Below, one piece after another: positions 7,469 through 14,035 of a DNA stretch of 18,614 bases. Made by a program: the position numbers and the translations under genes. The stretch comes from JBAYJT01 sp041664965. Its GTDB lineage: Bacteria; Pseudomonadota; Gammaproteobacteria; UBA9339. The notes below the pieces were generated by a model that saw only the letters and a program-made list of their open reading frames with translations, was not told where the DNA came from and made no database searches. The DNA lies in the NCBI GenBank assembly GCA_041664965.1, contig JBAYJT010000032.1, forward strand, positions 1 to 18,614, read 5' to 3'. Each line of letters opens with the position of its first letter. Position 1 is the first letter of the stretch.

Positions 7469-7590
7469 CAATTACGAATTATAAATGATGAATTATAAAT
7501 GTTAGTGGAATTATTTTATTTCTCTATTTCACCAATCTCATAACTCTTAATTCATAATTTATAATTTATAATTCATAATTGATGATTCAT
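7469..7590. repeat. AT-rich AATTATGAATTATAAAT tracts 2 and 3 as an inverted pair
   Basis: Tract 2 (7469-7500, AATTACGAATTATAAATGATG) and tract 3 (7548-7590, AATTCATAATTTATAATT) are inverted relative to each other with only a few mismatches. The pair could fold into a stem of about 30 bp around a loop of about 47 bp. They fill the 7409-7640 spacer upstream of ftsA, where I find no gene. Confidence 0.7.
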
Positions 7591-7640
7591 CCCCAAGCTT
7601 AGCATATTACTTTCGGCTGCAACAAGAGGATTATGCTAAC

Positions 7641-8357
7641 TTAAACCCAAATCTTTACTGCCTCTCCCACCAAAAATCCGAGCAAAGCCGTAAAAGCACC
7701 TATTCCAAACACCAAAAATGCCGGTTTCCACCAAGCATGCACTGACCATAAACTCTTCACAGACCCGATGGCAAAAAACACCGCTCCTGTGGCTATTGCT
7801 GATATAAGCACCGAATGACGCCAAGAAAAAATAAAAGGGATAAGCGGAATAGATCCACAAATTGCAAAAGATAAAAAAGTACAAACGGCAGCGCGCCAGG
7901 CACAGCGCACTGATTGCGGTAATCCATACTCTTCTCTGAGCATGGTGTTTACCCAAAGTTTTTTATTTTTTGTAACATGCTGTACTATTTTTTTTAAGAT
8001 ATCCCCGCGAAATCCCTTATTACGAAAGATTTGCTTGATCTCATGCTTTTCGCCGTGAGGAACGTAGCGTACATGTTTTTTTTCTATAGATTCGTAATAT
8101 TTATGCTCATCGCGTTCGGTTTTAGTAGCAAGAAAATTGGCTGCCGCCATAGAGAAGCCGTCGGCGATTATATTTGTCAGACCTAAAAGTAAAATAACTG
8201 TATGACCAGAGTTGGCGCCAATCGCACCAGCAACTAAGGCAAAAGTAGTAACCGCGCCATCTAGCCCACCATAAACCCAGTCACGCAAATAGCTATGCTC
8301 GGGAGCAGAAGAAAAACGTTTTTGAATGCCGTCAGGCGTGTGATCATGTTTGTGCAT
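7641..8357 (-). CDS. VIT/CCC1-family metal transporter (iron/manganese type)
   Basis: This membrane protein of about 238 aa belongs to the vacuolar iron transporter family, which exports Fe2+ or Mn2+ from the cytosol. The diagnostic DGAVTT lies at the start of TM1 (residues 33-38), and TM2 carries NIIADGFSMAAANFLATK. A long hydrophilic cytoplasmic segment (about 80-150) is rich in Glu and His (ERDEHKYYESIEKKH, HGEKHE) and ends in MLREEYGL. Its Met and Glu match the metal-coordinating helix of the family. Three further hydrophobic segments complete five TMs. A GTG two codons upstream (8363) is an alternative start; neither has a strong ribosome-binding site. It stands alone between repeats, so substrate and regulation are unknown. 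Iron detoxification is inference from the family. Confidence 0.88.
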   Translation of the reverse strand: MHKHDHTPDGIQKRFSSAPEHSYLRDWVYGGLDGAVTTFALVAGAIGANSGHTVILLLGLTNIIADGFSMAAANFLATKTERDEHKYYESIEKKHVRYVPHGEKHEIKQIFRNKGFRGDILKKIVQHVTKNKKLWVNTMLREEYGLPQSVRCAWRAAVCTFLSFAICGSIPLIPFIFSWRHSVLISAIATGAVFFAIGSVKSLWSVHAWWKPAFLVFGIGAFTALLGFLVGEAVKIWV

Positions 8358-8363
8358 TTGCAC

Positions 8364-8410
8364 ATTCTAATAGAATAATGGGGTCAGGTCTAACATATCA
8401 CATTTTGTTA
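8364..8410. repeat. GGGGTCAGGTC-type palindromic remnant
   Basis: AATGGGGTCAGGTC is followed by TCTAACA, 10 bases and TGTTAGA, giving a 7-bp stem. From memory, GGGGTCAGGTC motifs occur beside IS200-like (RAYT) transposases. No transposase is present in this window, so at most this is a stray or remnant element. Confidence 0.35.
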
Positions 8411-8454
8411 GATTGTTGGGTCCACCACCCCTTTGGCGTGGCTTGACCCAACCT
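8411..8454. repeat. REP-like hairpin family A, copy 1
   Basis: The 44 bases match 9241-9284 with three mismatches and have the palindromic core CCACC-CC-TTT-GGCGTGG flanked by TTGGGTC and GACCCAA. It sits 23 bp beyond the stop of the TPR/serine-rich gene, where it could halt transcription or protect the mRNA end. Confidence 0.75.
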
Positions 8455-8477
8455 ATACCTCAGGCTAGATGTTATAT

Positions 8478-9080
8478 TTATTTAGAACTACCAAAACCAT
8501 GCGGAGCATTTCCTGGTTGTTGACCTTGAGTAGAGGAGGAACCACCGCCGCTATTAGAGCTAAACATGGCAGAAGAAGAGCTAGACATACTGCTAGAGCT
8601 TGAAGTTGGGATAGTGCTAACAGATGCAGTATTTTCGGGCTTTTTAAAGTCCTCGAGTAACCTTAGCGTCAATTCACAAACGAGGTTATGAAATGGCTTC
8701 TTCGAGGTTTGATTTAGCAAAACTTGGTATTTAGAAATAGCCGTTTGTATGTGAGGCTCAATTTCTTGTGCGTATGGTCGTTCCAATTTGGACAATTCTT
8801 CCGCATTTCGCTTCGACTCACCTGCAATATCAATATTCTCAATATCCTTATACTTCATTTTTTCTATATCGCAGAAAGGTCCCGAAATAAATGCTTTTAC
8901 CTTCCCTAAATCTAATAATAATTTTTCCAACCCTTGTTTAGCCTCTACAAAGTTTGGATCAATTTTTATTGCCTGTCTGTAGTCATCAATAGCTACGTCA
9001 AATTCTTTGCAGTTTCTCACGATTATTGCACTCTCGTAATAAAAAAGTGCTGCTTTTATTGGATTTGCTGGATTTTGCAT
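8478..9080 (-). CDS. TPR-containing protein with a serine/glycine-rich C-terminal tail; function unknown
   Basis: This 200-aa protein starts at ATG 9080, five bases after AAAGGTG. Residues 10-55 resemble one tetratricopeptide repeat (YYESA, KEFDVAIDDYRQAIKIDPNFVEAKQGL). Residues 60-145 are helical and charged. From about 150 the chain becomes low-complexity Ser with Gly, Thr and Gln, ending HGFGSSK. The serines use mixed codons, so the tail is not a simple DNA repeat. There is no signal peptide. A single TPR plus a disordered tail suggests a protein-interaction role; effector or chaperone function is speculation. The gene stands alone, flanked by REP-like hairpins on both sides. Confidence 0.8.
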   Translation of the reverse strand: MQNPANPIKAALFYYESAIIVRNCKEFDVAIDDYRQAIKIDPNFVEAKQGLEKLLLDLGKVKAFISGPFCDIEKMKYKDIENIDIAGESKRNAEELSKLERPYAQEIEPHIQTAISKYQVLLNQTSKKPFHNLVCELTLRLLEDFKKPENTASVSTIPTSSSSSMSSSSSAMFSSNSGGGSSSTQGQQPGNAPHGFGSSK

Positions 9081-9240
9081 AATTACACCTTTAAATAAAT
9101 AGAAAATTTAAATTTCAATATAACGTTATGCTCTACAAAAAGTTGATTAAATACAAAAACCAACTAATTTGTAGTAAATTTATAACTGTATCATCAAAAA
9201 GCAAATGCAATATATCTTAATTAAGAAAAAACTAAGAAAA

Positions 9241-9284
9241 GGTTGTTCGGTCCACCACGCCTTTGGCGTGGCTTGACCCAACCT
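9241..9284. repeat. REP-like hairpin family A, copy 2
   Basis: GGTTG..GGTC.A.CCACGCC and GGCGTGGCTTGACCCAACC pair around a TTT loop in an imperfect stem of 16 or more pairs. It begins 6 bp past the yheS stop on the transcribed strand, so it may serve as the yheS terminator although no T tract follows. The sister copy is at 8411-8454. Confidence 0.78.
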
Positions 9285-9290
9285 ACCCTT

Positions 9291-11099
9291 CTAACTCAAC
9301 CACTCTTCTTCCGCTTGTTTAATCTCATCTTCCAAAATCGCGCTTCGCTTACTGCATTTTTCGAATTCTGCGCGATTTTCTTTTTGATAAATTTGTGGAT
9401 CTAAGAGCTTTGCAGCTAGTGCATCACGCTCGTTATACAATTTTTCTAGTTTTTTCTCTAACTGACGTAGATGTTTATGTGATACTTGAGGCTTAGAAAT
9501 CTCCTCTTTCTGAACAACTTCTACTGTTTTTTTGGCATCTAAAAGCCATCTTTGATAATCATCCAAATCGCCACGAAATTGAGTCACCTCGCCGTTATTT
9601 ACCAAATAAAACTCATCGACCGTGGCTTTCAATAAATGGCGATCGTGAGCCACCAATACCAATGCGCCAGTATACTCCTGCAAAGCGTAGGATAAGGCTT
9701 CACGAGTCTCTAAATCGAGATGATTAGTCGGCTCATCTAGAAGAAGTAAATTAGGTTTTTGCCAAATTAAAAGCGCTAAAACCAAGCGCGCTTTTTCTCC
9801 ACCAGAAAAATTGGTAATAGGACGAAAAATTGTATCGTTCGAAAAATCAAATCCGCCCAAAAACGTCCGTACTTGCTGCTCTGTCGCTTTCGGATCGATT
9901 CTGGTAATGTGATGAAACGGTGTATCTTGCATGCTAAGTTGATCAATTTGATGCTGCGCAAAATAACCAATTTGAATATCTTTATTACTAAAAAGATTCC
10001 CTCTTTGCGGCCTCAAAATTCCCGCCAAAGACTTCATAAATGTTGATTTGCCTGCGCCATTTATGCCCAAAACCCCAATACGATCTTCAGGATTTAAACT
10101 AAAATTACAAGAGCGAATCACAGTCTTGTCACCATAACCCAAACTCACCTCTTCCATAGTAATCAAAGGCGGGGAACAAGATTTCGGTTCAGCAAATTTA
10201 AAAGTAAAAGGCGTATCTAAATGCGTCAGAGTAACTTTTTCCATTTTTTCTAAAAGTTTCATACGACTTTGCGCTTGCCGCGCCTTACTGGCTTTAGCAC
10301 GGAAACGGTCAATATATTTTTGCATATGCGCAATTTTAGCTTGCTGCTTTTCGTAAAGACTTTTTTCTTGTGCTAACTTCTCTGCTCTTTGCTCTTCGAA
10401 ACTAGAATAGTTGCCAGTGTAAGTTTCTATTTTACAGTTTTCGATGTGAACTATGCGGTTCACAACATTGTCCAAAAACTCGCGATCGTGAGAAATCAAA
10501 AGCAACGTTCCATCGTAGTTTTGTAGCCATTTTTCCAGCCAAACCATCGCATCCATATCGAGATAATTAGTCGGCTCATCTAAAAGCAAAAGCTCCGCGC
10601 GGCTTAGCAAAACCTGTGCCAAATTAAGCCGCATGCGCCAACCGCCGGAAAAAGCATTTACCTCTTTCTGATAATCGCTAACTTTAAAACCTAAGCCATT
10701 TAAGATCTTACAAGCTTTGGCTTCTAGCGCATAACCATCTAGCCCATATAATTTATTATGCAATTCAGTAATCAAAATATGATTATTTGTCGCTTCTGCT
10801 TTTTGCAACTCTTGCGTTAAAGATGTGATTTCTTTGTCGCCCTGCATGACATATTGCACGGCAGAAATTTCGCCATGCGGAACTTCTTGGGCCAAATAAG
10901 CAATGCTAATATTTTTTTGTACAAAAACTTCACCGCCATCAGGATGCAATTTTTGTAAAAAAATTCCAAATAAACTAGATTTACCACAACCGTTAACGCC
11001 CACAATGCCGATTTTTTGTTTAGCAAAAACCGTCAAGGATGCTTGATCGACAAGCAGCTTCGTACCGCGTTGTAATGTGAGAGTATTGAGTGTAATCAT
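9291..11099 (-). CDS. yheS: ABC-F family ATPase, YheS type
   Basis: ABC-F proteins are soluble twin-ATPase translation factors that bind the ribosomal E site and reach toward the peptidyl-transferase centre; they are not transporters. The 602-aa chain has Walker A GVNGCGKS (34-41), signature FSGGW (150-154) and Walker B LLLDEPTNYLD (171-181). The linker ('P-site tRNA interaction' region, about 235-300) contains YIDRFRAKASKARQAQSR. The second domain has GINGAGKS (345-352), FSGGEKARLVLA (431-442) and LLLLDEPTNHLD (451-462). A C-terminal coiled coil (about 535-602) follows. Order, length and many blocks match E. coli YheS (637 aa) as I recall it, more closely than Uup or EttA. The start MITLNTL is family-typical, although the ribosome-binding site is weak. 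The 228-aa orphan lies 90 bp upstream. Confidence 0.93.
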   Translation of the reverse strand: MITLNTLTLQRGTKLLVDQASLTVFAKQKIGIVGVNGCGKSSLFGIFLQKLHPDGGEVFVQKNISIAYLAQEVPHGEISAVQYVMQGDKEITSLTQELQKAEATNNHILITELHNKLYGLDGYALEAKACKILNGLGFKVSDYQKEVNAFSGGWRMRLNLAQVLLSRAELLLLDEPTNYLDMDAMVWLEKWLQNYDGTLLLISHDREFLDNVVNRIVHIENCKIETYTGNYSSFEEQRAEKLAQEKSLYEKQQAKIAHMQKYIDRFRAKASKARQAQSRMKLLEKMEKVTLTHLDTPFTFKFAEPKSCSPPLITMEEVSLGYGDKTVIRSCNFSLNPEDRIGVLGINGAGKSTFMKSLAGILRPQRGNLFSNKDIQIGYFAQHQIDQLSMQDTPFHHITRIDPKATEQQVRTFLGGFDFSNDTIFRPITNFSGGEKARLVLALLIWQKPNLLLLDEPTNHLDLETREALSYALQEYTGALVLVAHDRHLLKATVDEFYLVNNGEVTQFRGDLDDYQRWLLDAKKTVEVVQKEEISKPQVSHKHLRQLEKKLEKLYNERDALAAKLLDPQIYQKENRAEFEKCSKRSAILEDEIKQAEEEWLS

Positions 11100-11189
11100 G
11101 CGTTCTTTTTAGCGCGTTTTTGAAAAAAAATAAAGAAACATACCAATAAAAAAGTAACATGGAAAAATAACGAAATACATACCCCATTA

Positions 11190-11876
11190 TTAAAACCTGC
11201 CAAATCCATATATAAACTTCCCTTCTCCACCTTCTTTTACCACAGAAGGTATTGGTGTTGTTGTTGATGAAGACGGCTGTTCAGCGAAAAAAATGTTTTT
11301 TTTTGCTGTAAAAAACACTGATCTTGCTAGTATCTTTGCTCGCAACATAGGATCGTTCCTACAAAACTTCGCAATTCTTTTTTTAAACTTAGCTACATAA
11401 TTATCTACCTCACCGCGAAACGAAACATTGTCCTGCTGATTGATACACGCCTGCGAATAACTATTACCACAAAAGAAAAAACTAATGTAATCATCGATCT
11501 TTTTAGGTGGTATTTCTTTCGACAGAACCAGCCGAGCAATAGGTGATAGAACTTTATCCGCAATATCCTGTGCTGATAGTTTATTTTTTTGCTGCAAAGA
11601 ATAGAGGCTAATCATGGAATGAAGCAATTGCCATATATCTTCCCGAGTTTTGTTGTCTTCTTGCAATTTATCAACAAAGTAGTGTGAAATCTTACAATCT
11701 TCAGATTCTGTAACGTATGGACTGGTAGATTCCATTGCTAACAATTCAGAAAGTATATAAGCTTTTCCCTGAGAATATTCCTCTAAAAAATTATCTCTAT
11801 CTTGTGGAGTTATTATGTTAGCTTGCTCTAAAAAATCTAAAAAATTTTGAACAGAAATAAAGGCTGGAATTGGCAT
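11190..11876 (-). CDS. 228-aa orphan protein, mostly helical, with a Ser/Thr linker and glycine-rich end
   Basis: The protein is not recognised. I use the ATG at 11876 (MPIPAFISVQNFLDFLEQ), which has GAGGGTG six bases upstream; the longer TTG start nine codons earlier would cover that site. The chain is helical throughout (FLDFLEQANIITPQDRDNFLEEY; ARLVLSKEIPPKKIDDYISFF; YVAKFKKRIAKFC), then has a linker SSSTTTPIPS near residue 205 and the tail GGEGKFIYGFGRF. There is no signal peptide, membrane segment or catalytic motif that I can name. The spacing to yheS (90 bp) allows cotranscription, but nothing links the functions. Effector-like by composition only. Confidence 0.78.
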   Translation of the reverse strand: MPIPAFISVQNFLDFLEQANIITPQDRDNFLEEYSQGKAYILSELLAMESTSPYVTESEDCKISHYFVDKLQEDNKTREDIWQLLHSMISLYSLQQKNKLSAQDIADKVLSPIARLVLSKEIPPKKIDDYISFFFCGNSYSQACINQQDNVSFRGEVDNYVAKFKKRIAKFCRNDPMLRAKILARSVFFTAKKNIFFAEQPSSSTTTPIPSVVKEGGEGKFIYGFGRF

Positions 11877-11990
11877 AACACACACCCTCAAACATCTCAA
11901 CAATACTAAAAACCTAAATTTAAATTATCCATAGCTTTATTTTACAAGGTATCTAATAAAAATAAACAGGCAGCCACAAAGTGGCAAAAT

Positions 11991-12036
11991 AAGATAGCCC
12001 AGCCTAAGAGAGCTAGCGAGCGCAGGGCTGGGTGAA
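11991..12036. repeat. REP-like hairpin family B, copy 1
   Basis: AATAAGATAGCCCAGCC and AGGGCTGGGTGAAT pair through the 7-bp stem CCCAGCC/GGCTGGG around AGCTAGCGAGCGC. The reverse complement of 13945-13997 shows the same layout (AGAATAGCCCAGTC ... GAGCGTCGGGCTGGGG). It sits between two divergent genes. A small GCCAC/GTGGC hairpin precedes it at 11972-11984. Confidence 0.6.
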
Positions 12037-12122
12037 TGGAAAATAGGATTTTGAACGCTGAAAGCACGAAATAAAAGTTATGATGGTAAAAAATTTTCCT
12101 TCATGTTTGCTTAAGAATAGTT

Positions 12123-12131
12123 TGTTATAAT
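12123..12131 (+). promoter_or_regulatory. extended -10 promoter of the LRR gene
   Basis: TGTTATAAT is a consensus extended -10 (TG-N-TATAAT, with TATAAT at 12126-12131). No good -35 box is visible, which the extended -10 can compensate. The transcript would start near 12138, leaving a leader of about 28 nt that contains AGAGAGG before ATG 12166. Confidence 0.6.
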
Positions 12132-12165
12132 AACTATATCAGTAACTTAAGAGAGGTAAATCAGT

Positions 12166-13164
12166 ATGTTTGATCCAACAGCAATGCAATCAAAACCACC
12201 ACAAAATACTGCACGTTTTTTTCCAGAAGTACCAGCAAAGGAAGCACCAGCGCCTGAATTACTTGCCACTGCTAAAGCAATTGTAGAAACGTTTACCTCT
12301 CTCATGACGGAACTGCACATTGCTCAAAGACCCAGTCCTTATGCTGTACAAGCAGGAATAAATTATATAGCAGAAACATTGCTACCCCATAATGAAGATT
12401 GGGATACACATCTCTTAGCAGCGGGAATATATAGTGAGTTGATGCAAATATTGGAACTAAATAGCACTCAAAGCGATACGTTGGAAAAAGCGTATAAACA
12501 AATATGCACGAGGAACATAAAAGAGCCTAACAACTTATTTTTTACAGTTATCCAATGCTTATTGCATGACTACACTTGTCCAAAAAATATTTTTTCTATA
12601 CTGCAACAACCAAATCGAATACAGTTCCTCACTTTAAGCTCTTTTGTAGAACATCGAGCAGAAGATTCTTGTAATGATAGAGCAATACAAACATTATCGA
12701 ACATGCTAGTGCACCCAGAATGTAAATTGAGAATGCTCTATTTACAAAATACCCTCAGAATCGGTACCTCAATAGTAAACTTAAGCATGGCCCTACAAAA
12801 TCATAAATGCAATTTATCTACAATTTATTTTGGAGATAATGCTCTAAACAACGACTCACTAAAAAGTTTAGCGCGAGCCCTACAAAATCCAAATTGTAAG
12901 TTGACCTCTGTCTACTTTAGTACGCATGATTATACAAACTCACAAATACTCGATACTAAAGAGCAACAAAATCTACAACAACTATACGGAAATAATTTTA
13001 CTCCAGAAGGATTGTGGACACTTGCAAAGGCCGTATTGAGTCAAGGATGTAGAACAAAAATATACATGGGATCTAAATCTAAACAAGATGAATTTGATGG
13101 TTATTTGAGAGAAATAGAACTTAAGGAGTCCACCTATCAATTCAGAAGCTTGAGCAAATTCTAG
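12166..13164 (+). CDS. leucine-rich-repeat protein of ribonuclease-inhibitor-like type; effector candidate
   Basis: This 332-aa protein starts at ATG 12166 after AGAGAGG. Residues 1-30 are Pro/Ala-rich and 31-150 are helical. From about 170 there are LRR units of roughly 28 residues: RAIQTLSNMLVHPECKLRMLYL (172-193), SIVNLSMALQNHKCNLSTIYFGDN (202-225) and SLKSLARALQNPNCKLTSVYF (231-251), with a diverged unit GLWTLAKAVLSQGCRTKIYM near 282-301. The LxxLxxAL-Q-N-x-x-C-x-L pattern is the ribonuclease-inhibitor/NLR style common in eukaryotes and in effectors of intracellular bacteria. There is no signal peptide. Apart from yggU it is the only plus-strand gene here, with its own promoter and repeats on both sides, which suits acquisition or independent regulation. 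The target is unknown. Confidence 0.85.
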   Translation: MFDPTAMQSKPPQNTARFFPEVPAKEAPAPELLATAKAIVETFTSLMTELHIAQRPSPYAVQAGINYIAETLLPHNEDWDTHLLAAGIYSELMQILELNSTQSDTLEKAYKQICTRNIKEPNNLFFTVIQCLLHDYTCPKNIFSILQQPNRIQFLTLSSFVEHRAEDSCNDRAIQTLSNMLVHPECKLRMLYLQNTLRIGTSIVNLSMALQNHKCNLSTIYFGDNALNNDSLKSLARALQNPNCKLTSVYFSTHDYTNSQILDTKEQQNLQQLYGNNFTPEGLWTLAKAVLSQGCRTKIYMGSKSKQDEFDGYLREIELKESTYQFRSLSKF

Positions 13165-13215
13165 GTTTACAAGGGCAAATGGGGGCTGGTAATTTTTCAA
13201 AATCTCCCCAAAAAC

Positions 13216-13411
13216 CTTTGTACACGACAAACTTTGGTACATACAAAAACTTGAGGAAAAGTACAGCACTTGTCATCCCGCGACTTGATCGCGGGATCCA
13301 GGAATGCAGTGTTTAAGCTGGATACTGTGGTCAAGCCACGGGATGAAGAGACATAAAATATCCAATTTCTCATGGTGCATTCGCATTTACTAAAGTTTGT
13401 CGTGTACAAAG
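13216..13411. mobile_element. 196-bp fold-back element resembling a MITE
   Basis: The ends are perfect 20-bp inverted repeats: CTTTGTACACGACAAACTTT at 13216-13235 and its complement at 13392-13411. After one mismatch, GTA also pairs. The element is flanked by CCCCAAAAAC (13206-13215) and CCCAAAAAAC (13412-13421), a plausible 10-bp target duplication with one difference. Inside lies a second, nearly concentric inverted pair of the ATCCCGCG hairpin (13274-13302 and 13319-13347). There is no coding capacity, so any transposition would need a transposase encoded elsewhere. With one copy in view, MITE status is inference. Confidence 0.6.
13271..13347. repeat. paired ATCCCGCGA hairpin repeats inside the fold-back element
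   Basis: The first hairpin (13271-13299) is identical to the reverse complement of 4835-4863. The second (13319-13347, CTGGATACTGTGGTCAAG then CCACGGGATGA) is a diverged inverted copy. Together they form an arm-to-arm palindrome as well as two individual stem-loops. Confidence 0.7.
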
Positions 13412-13414
13412 CCC

Positions 13415-13449
13415 AAAAAACATGTCTATGTGTTTCCCTTAAAAATCAA
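13415..13449 (+). repeat. CATGTCTA dispersed element, copy 4
   Basis: The plus strand reads AAAAAACATGTCTA, 14 bases, then AAATCAA. The match to copy 1 continues to about 13475 through TATTTTGAAATTGGGTTTT. The left edge coincides with the putative target duplication of the fold-back element. No plus-strand gene follows, so this copy is not a promoter for anything visible. Confidence 0.8.
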
Positions 13450-13517
13450 AGTGTTATATTTTGAAATTGGGTTTTCGACTATTTCAATCACGAAGACTAA
13501 CTGGAATTTAAGGGAAA
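13433..13517. repeat. nested inverted repeat beside tRNA-Leu
   Basis: TTTCCCTTAAA (13433-13443) and TTTAAGGGAAA (13507-13517) are perfect 11-bp complements. Inside them, TTGAAAT (13461-13467) and ATTTCAA (13481-13487) share the same centre. The structure overlaps copy 4 of the CATGTCTA element and ends 4 bp from the 3' end of the tRNA gene. It might contribute to transcript termination after the tRNA. Confidence 0.5.
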
Positions 13518-13521
13518 ATCA

Positions 13522-13608
13522 TGGTGCCGAGGAGAGGACTTGAACCTCCACAGAGTTGCCTCCACAAGTACCTGAAACTTGCGTGTCTACCAATTTCACC
13601 ACCTCGGC
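13522..13608 (-). tRNA. tRNA-Leu (anticodon CAG)
   Basis: On the minus strand the acceptor stem GCCGAGG (13602-13608) pairs with CCTCGGC (13526-13532), followed by discriminator A and an encoded CCA (13522-13524). The anticodon arm is CAAGT-TTCAGGT-ACTTG with anticodon CAG at 13572-13574, reading CUG leucine codons. The long variable arm expected of a class II tRNA is present, and the T loop is TTCAAGT. The total length, 87 nt, is normal for tRNA-Leu. It starts 5 nt after the stop of the small lipoprotein gene, so the two may share a transcript. Confidence 0.95.
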
Positions 13609-13613
13609 GAAAT

Positions 13614-13886
13614 TTATTTTTCTAGGTTAGAGCAGTCGTAGTGACGATATGATTGTGCATATCTAGCTTGATCTGTAGGAGATACTTGCTGGCTGGATGT
13701 AATACTACGTGAATCACTATTTCTAGAAAAGGTCATATGGCTCTTGAGACTTGCGCAAATTTGCTCGCGGGCCGTTGGTGTCTCGTTAGGATTTGCCAGT
13801 TTAGAAGAAAAATAGTTGCAGCCAGTAACCATAAATGCCAAAACCACAACTAAACCCAATCGAACATGTTTTTTTATGATATTCAT
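13614..13886 (-). CDS. small predicted lipoprotein, function unknown
   Basis: The 90-aa precursor begins MNIIKKHVRLGLVVVLAFMV and has the lipobox VTGC, so signal peptidase II should cut before Cys23 and the mature 68-aa chain should be lipid-anchored. Asn after the Cys does not match the Asp +2 retention signal, so outer-membrane sorting is plausible. The mature part is polar, with CASLKSHMTFSRNSDSR and a C-terminal cysteine (DCSNLEK) that could form a disulfide. The ATG at 13886 follows AGAGGGA. No family was recognised. It lies between rplQ and tRNA-Leu on the same strand. Confidence 0.82.
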   Translation of the reverse strand: MNIIKKHVRLGLVVVLAFMVTGCNYFSSKLANPNETPTAREQICASLKSHMTFSRNSDSRSITSSQQVSPTDQARYAQSYRHYDCSNLEK

Positions 13887-13944
13887 TAGGATGTCCCTCT
13901 TCGTCGTTTCCCCATTTTCAGGGAGTGATGTGCAATTTCATTAT

Positions 13945-13997
13945 TACCCCAGCCCGACGCTCGTCACGCTACGCGTGCCCCGCTTGGACTGGGCTAT
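13945..13997. repeat. REP-like hairpin family B, copy 2, downstream of rplQ
   Basis: CCCCAGCCCGACGCTCG and CGCTTGGACTGGGCTATTCT flank an inner hairpin, CACGC-TAC-GCGTG. The reverse complement resembles 11991-12036 (ATAGCCCAG ... GAGCG..GGGCTGGG). It occupies the rplQ-to-lipoprotein spacer and could end the ribosomal operon transcript. CGCCCTTACAGGGC beside it (14005-14018) is another small stem. Confidence 0.6.
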
Positions 13998-14035
13998 TCT
14001 ATTTCGCCCTTACAGGGCTCTTGATTGTTCATCAA

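Noticed and set aside
8364..8410. GGGGTCAGGTC motif as proof of an IS200/RAYT insertion
   Set aside because: No transposase, no matching second end and only one copy were seen. It is listed as a low-confidence remnant.
13197..13409. Short minus-strand open frames across the 13.0-13.4 kb repeat region
   Set aside because: They run through the fold-back element and the 3' end of the LRR gene, lack ribosome-binding sites and look like chance frames in palindromic DNA.
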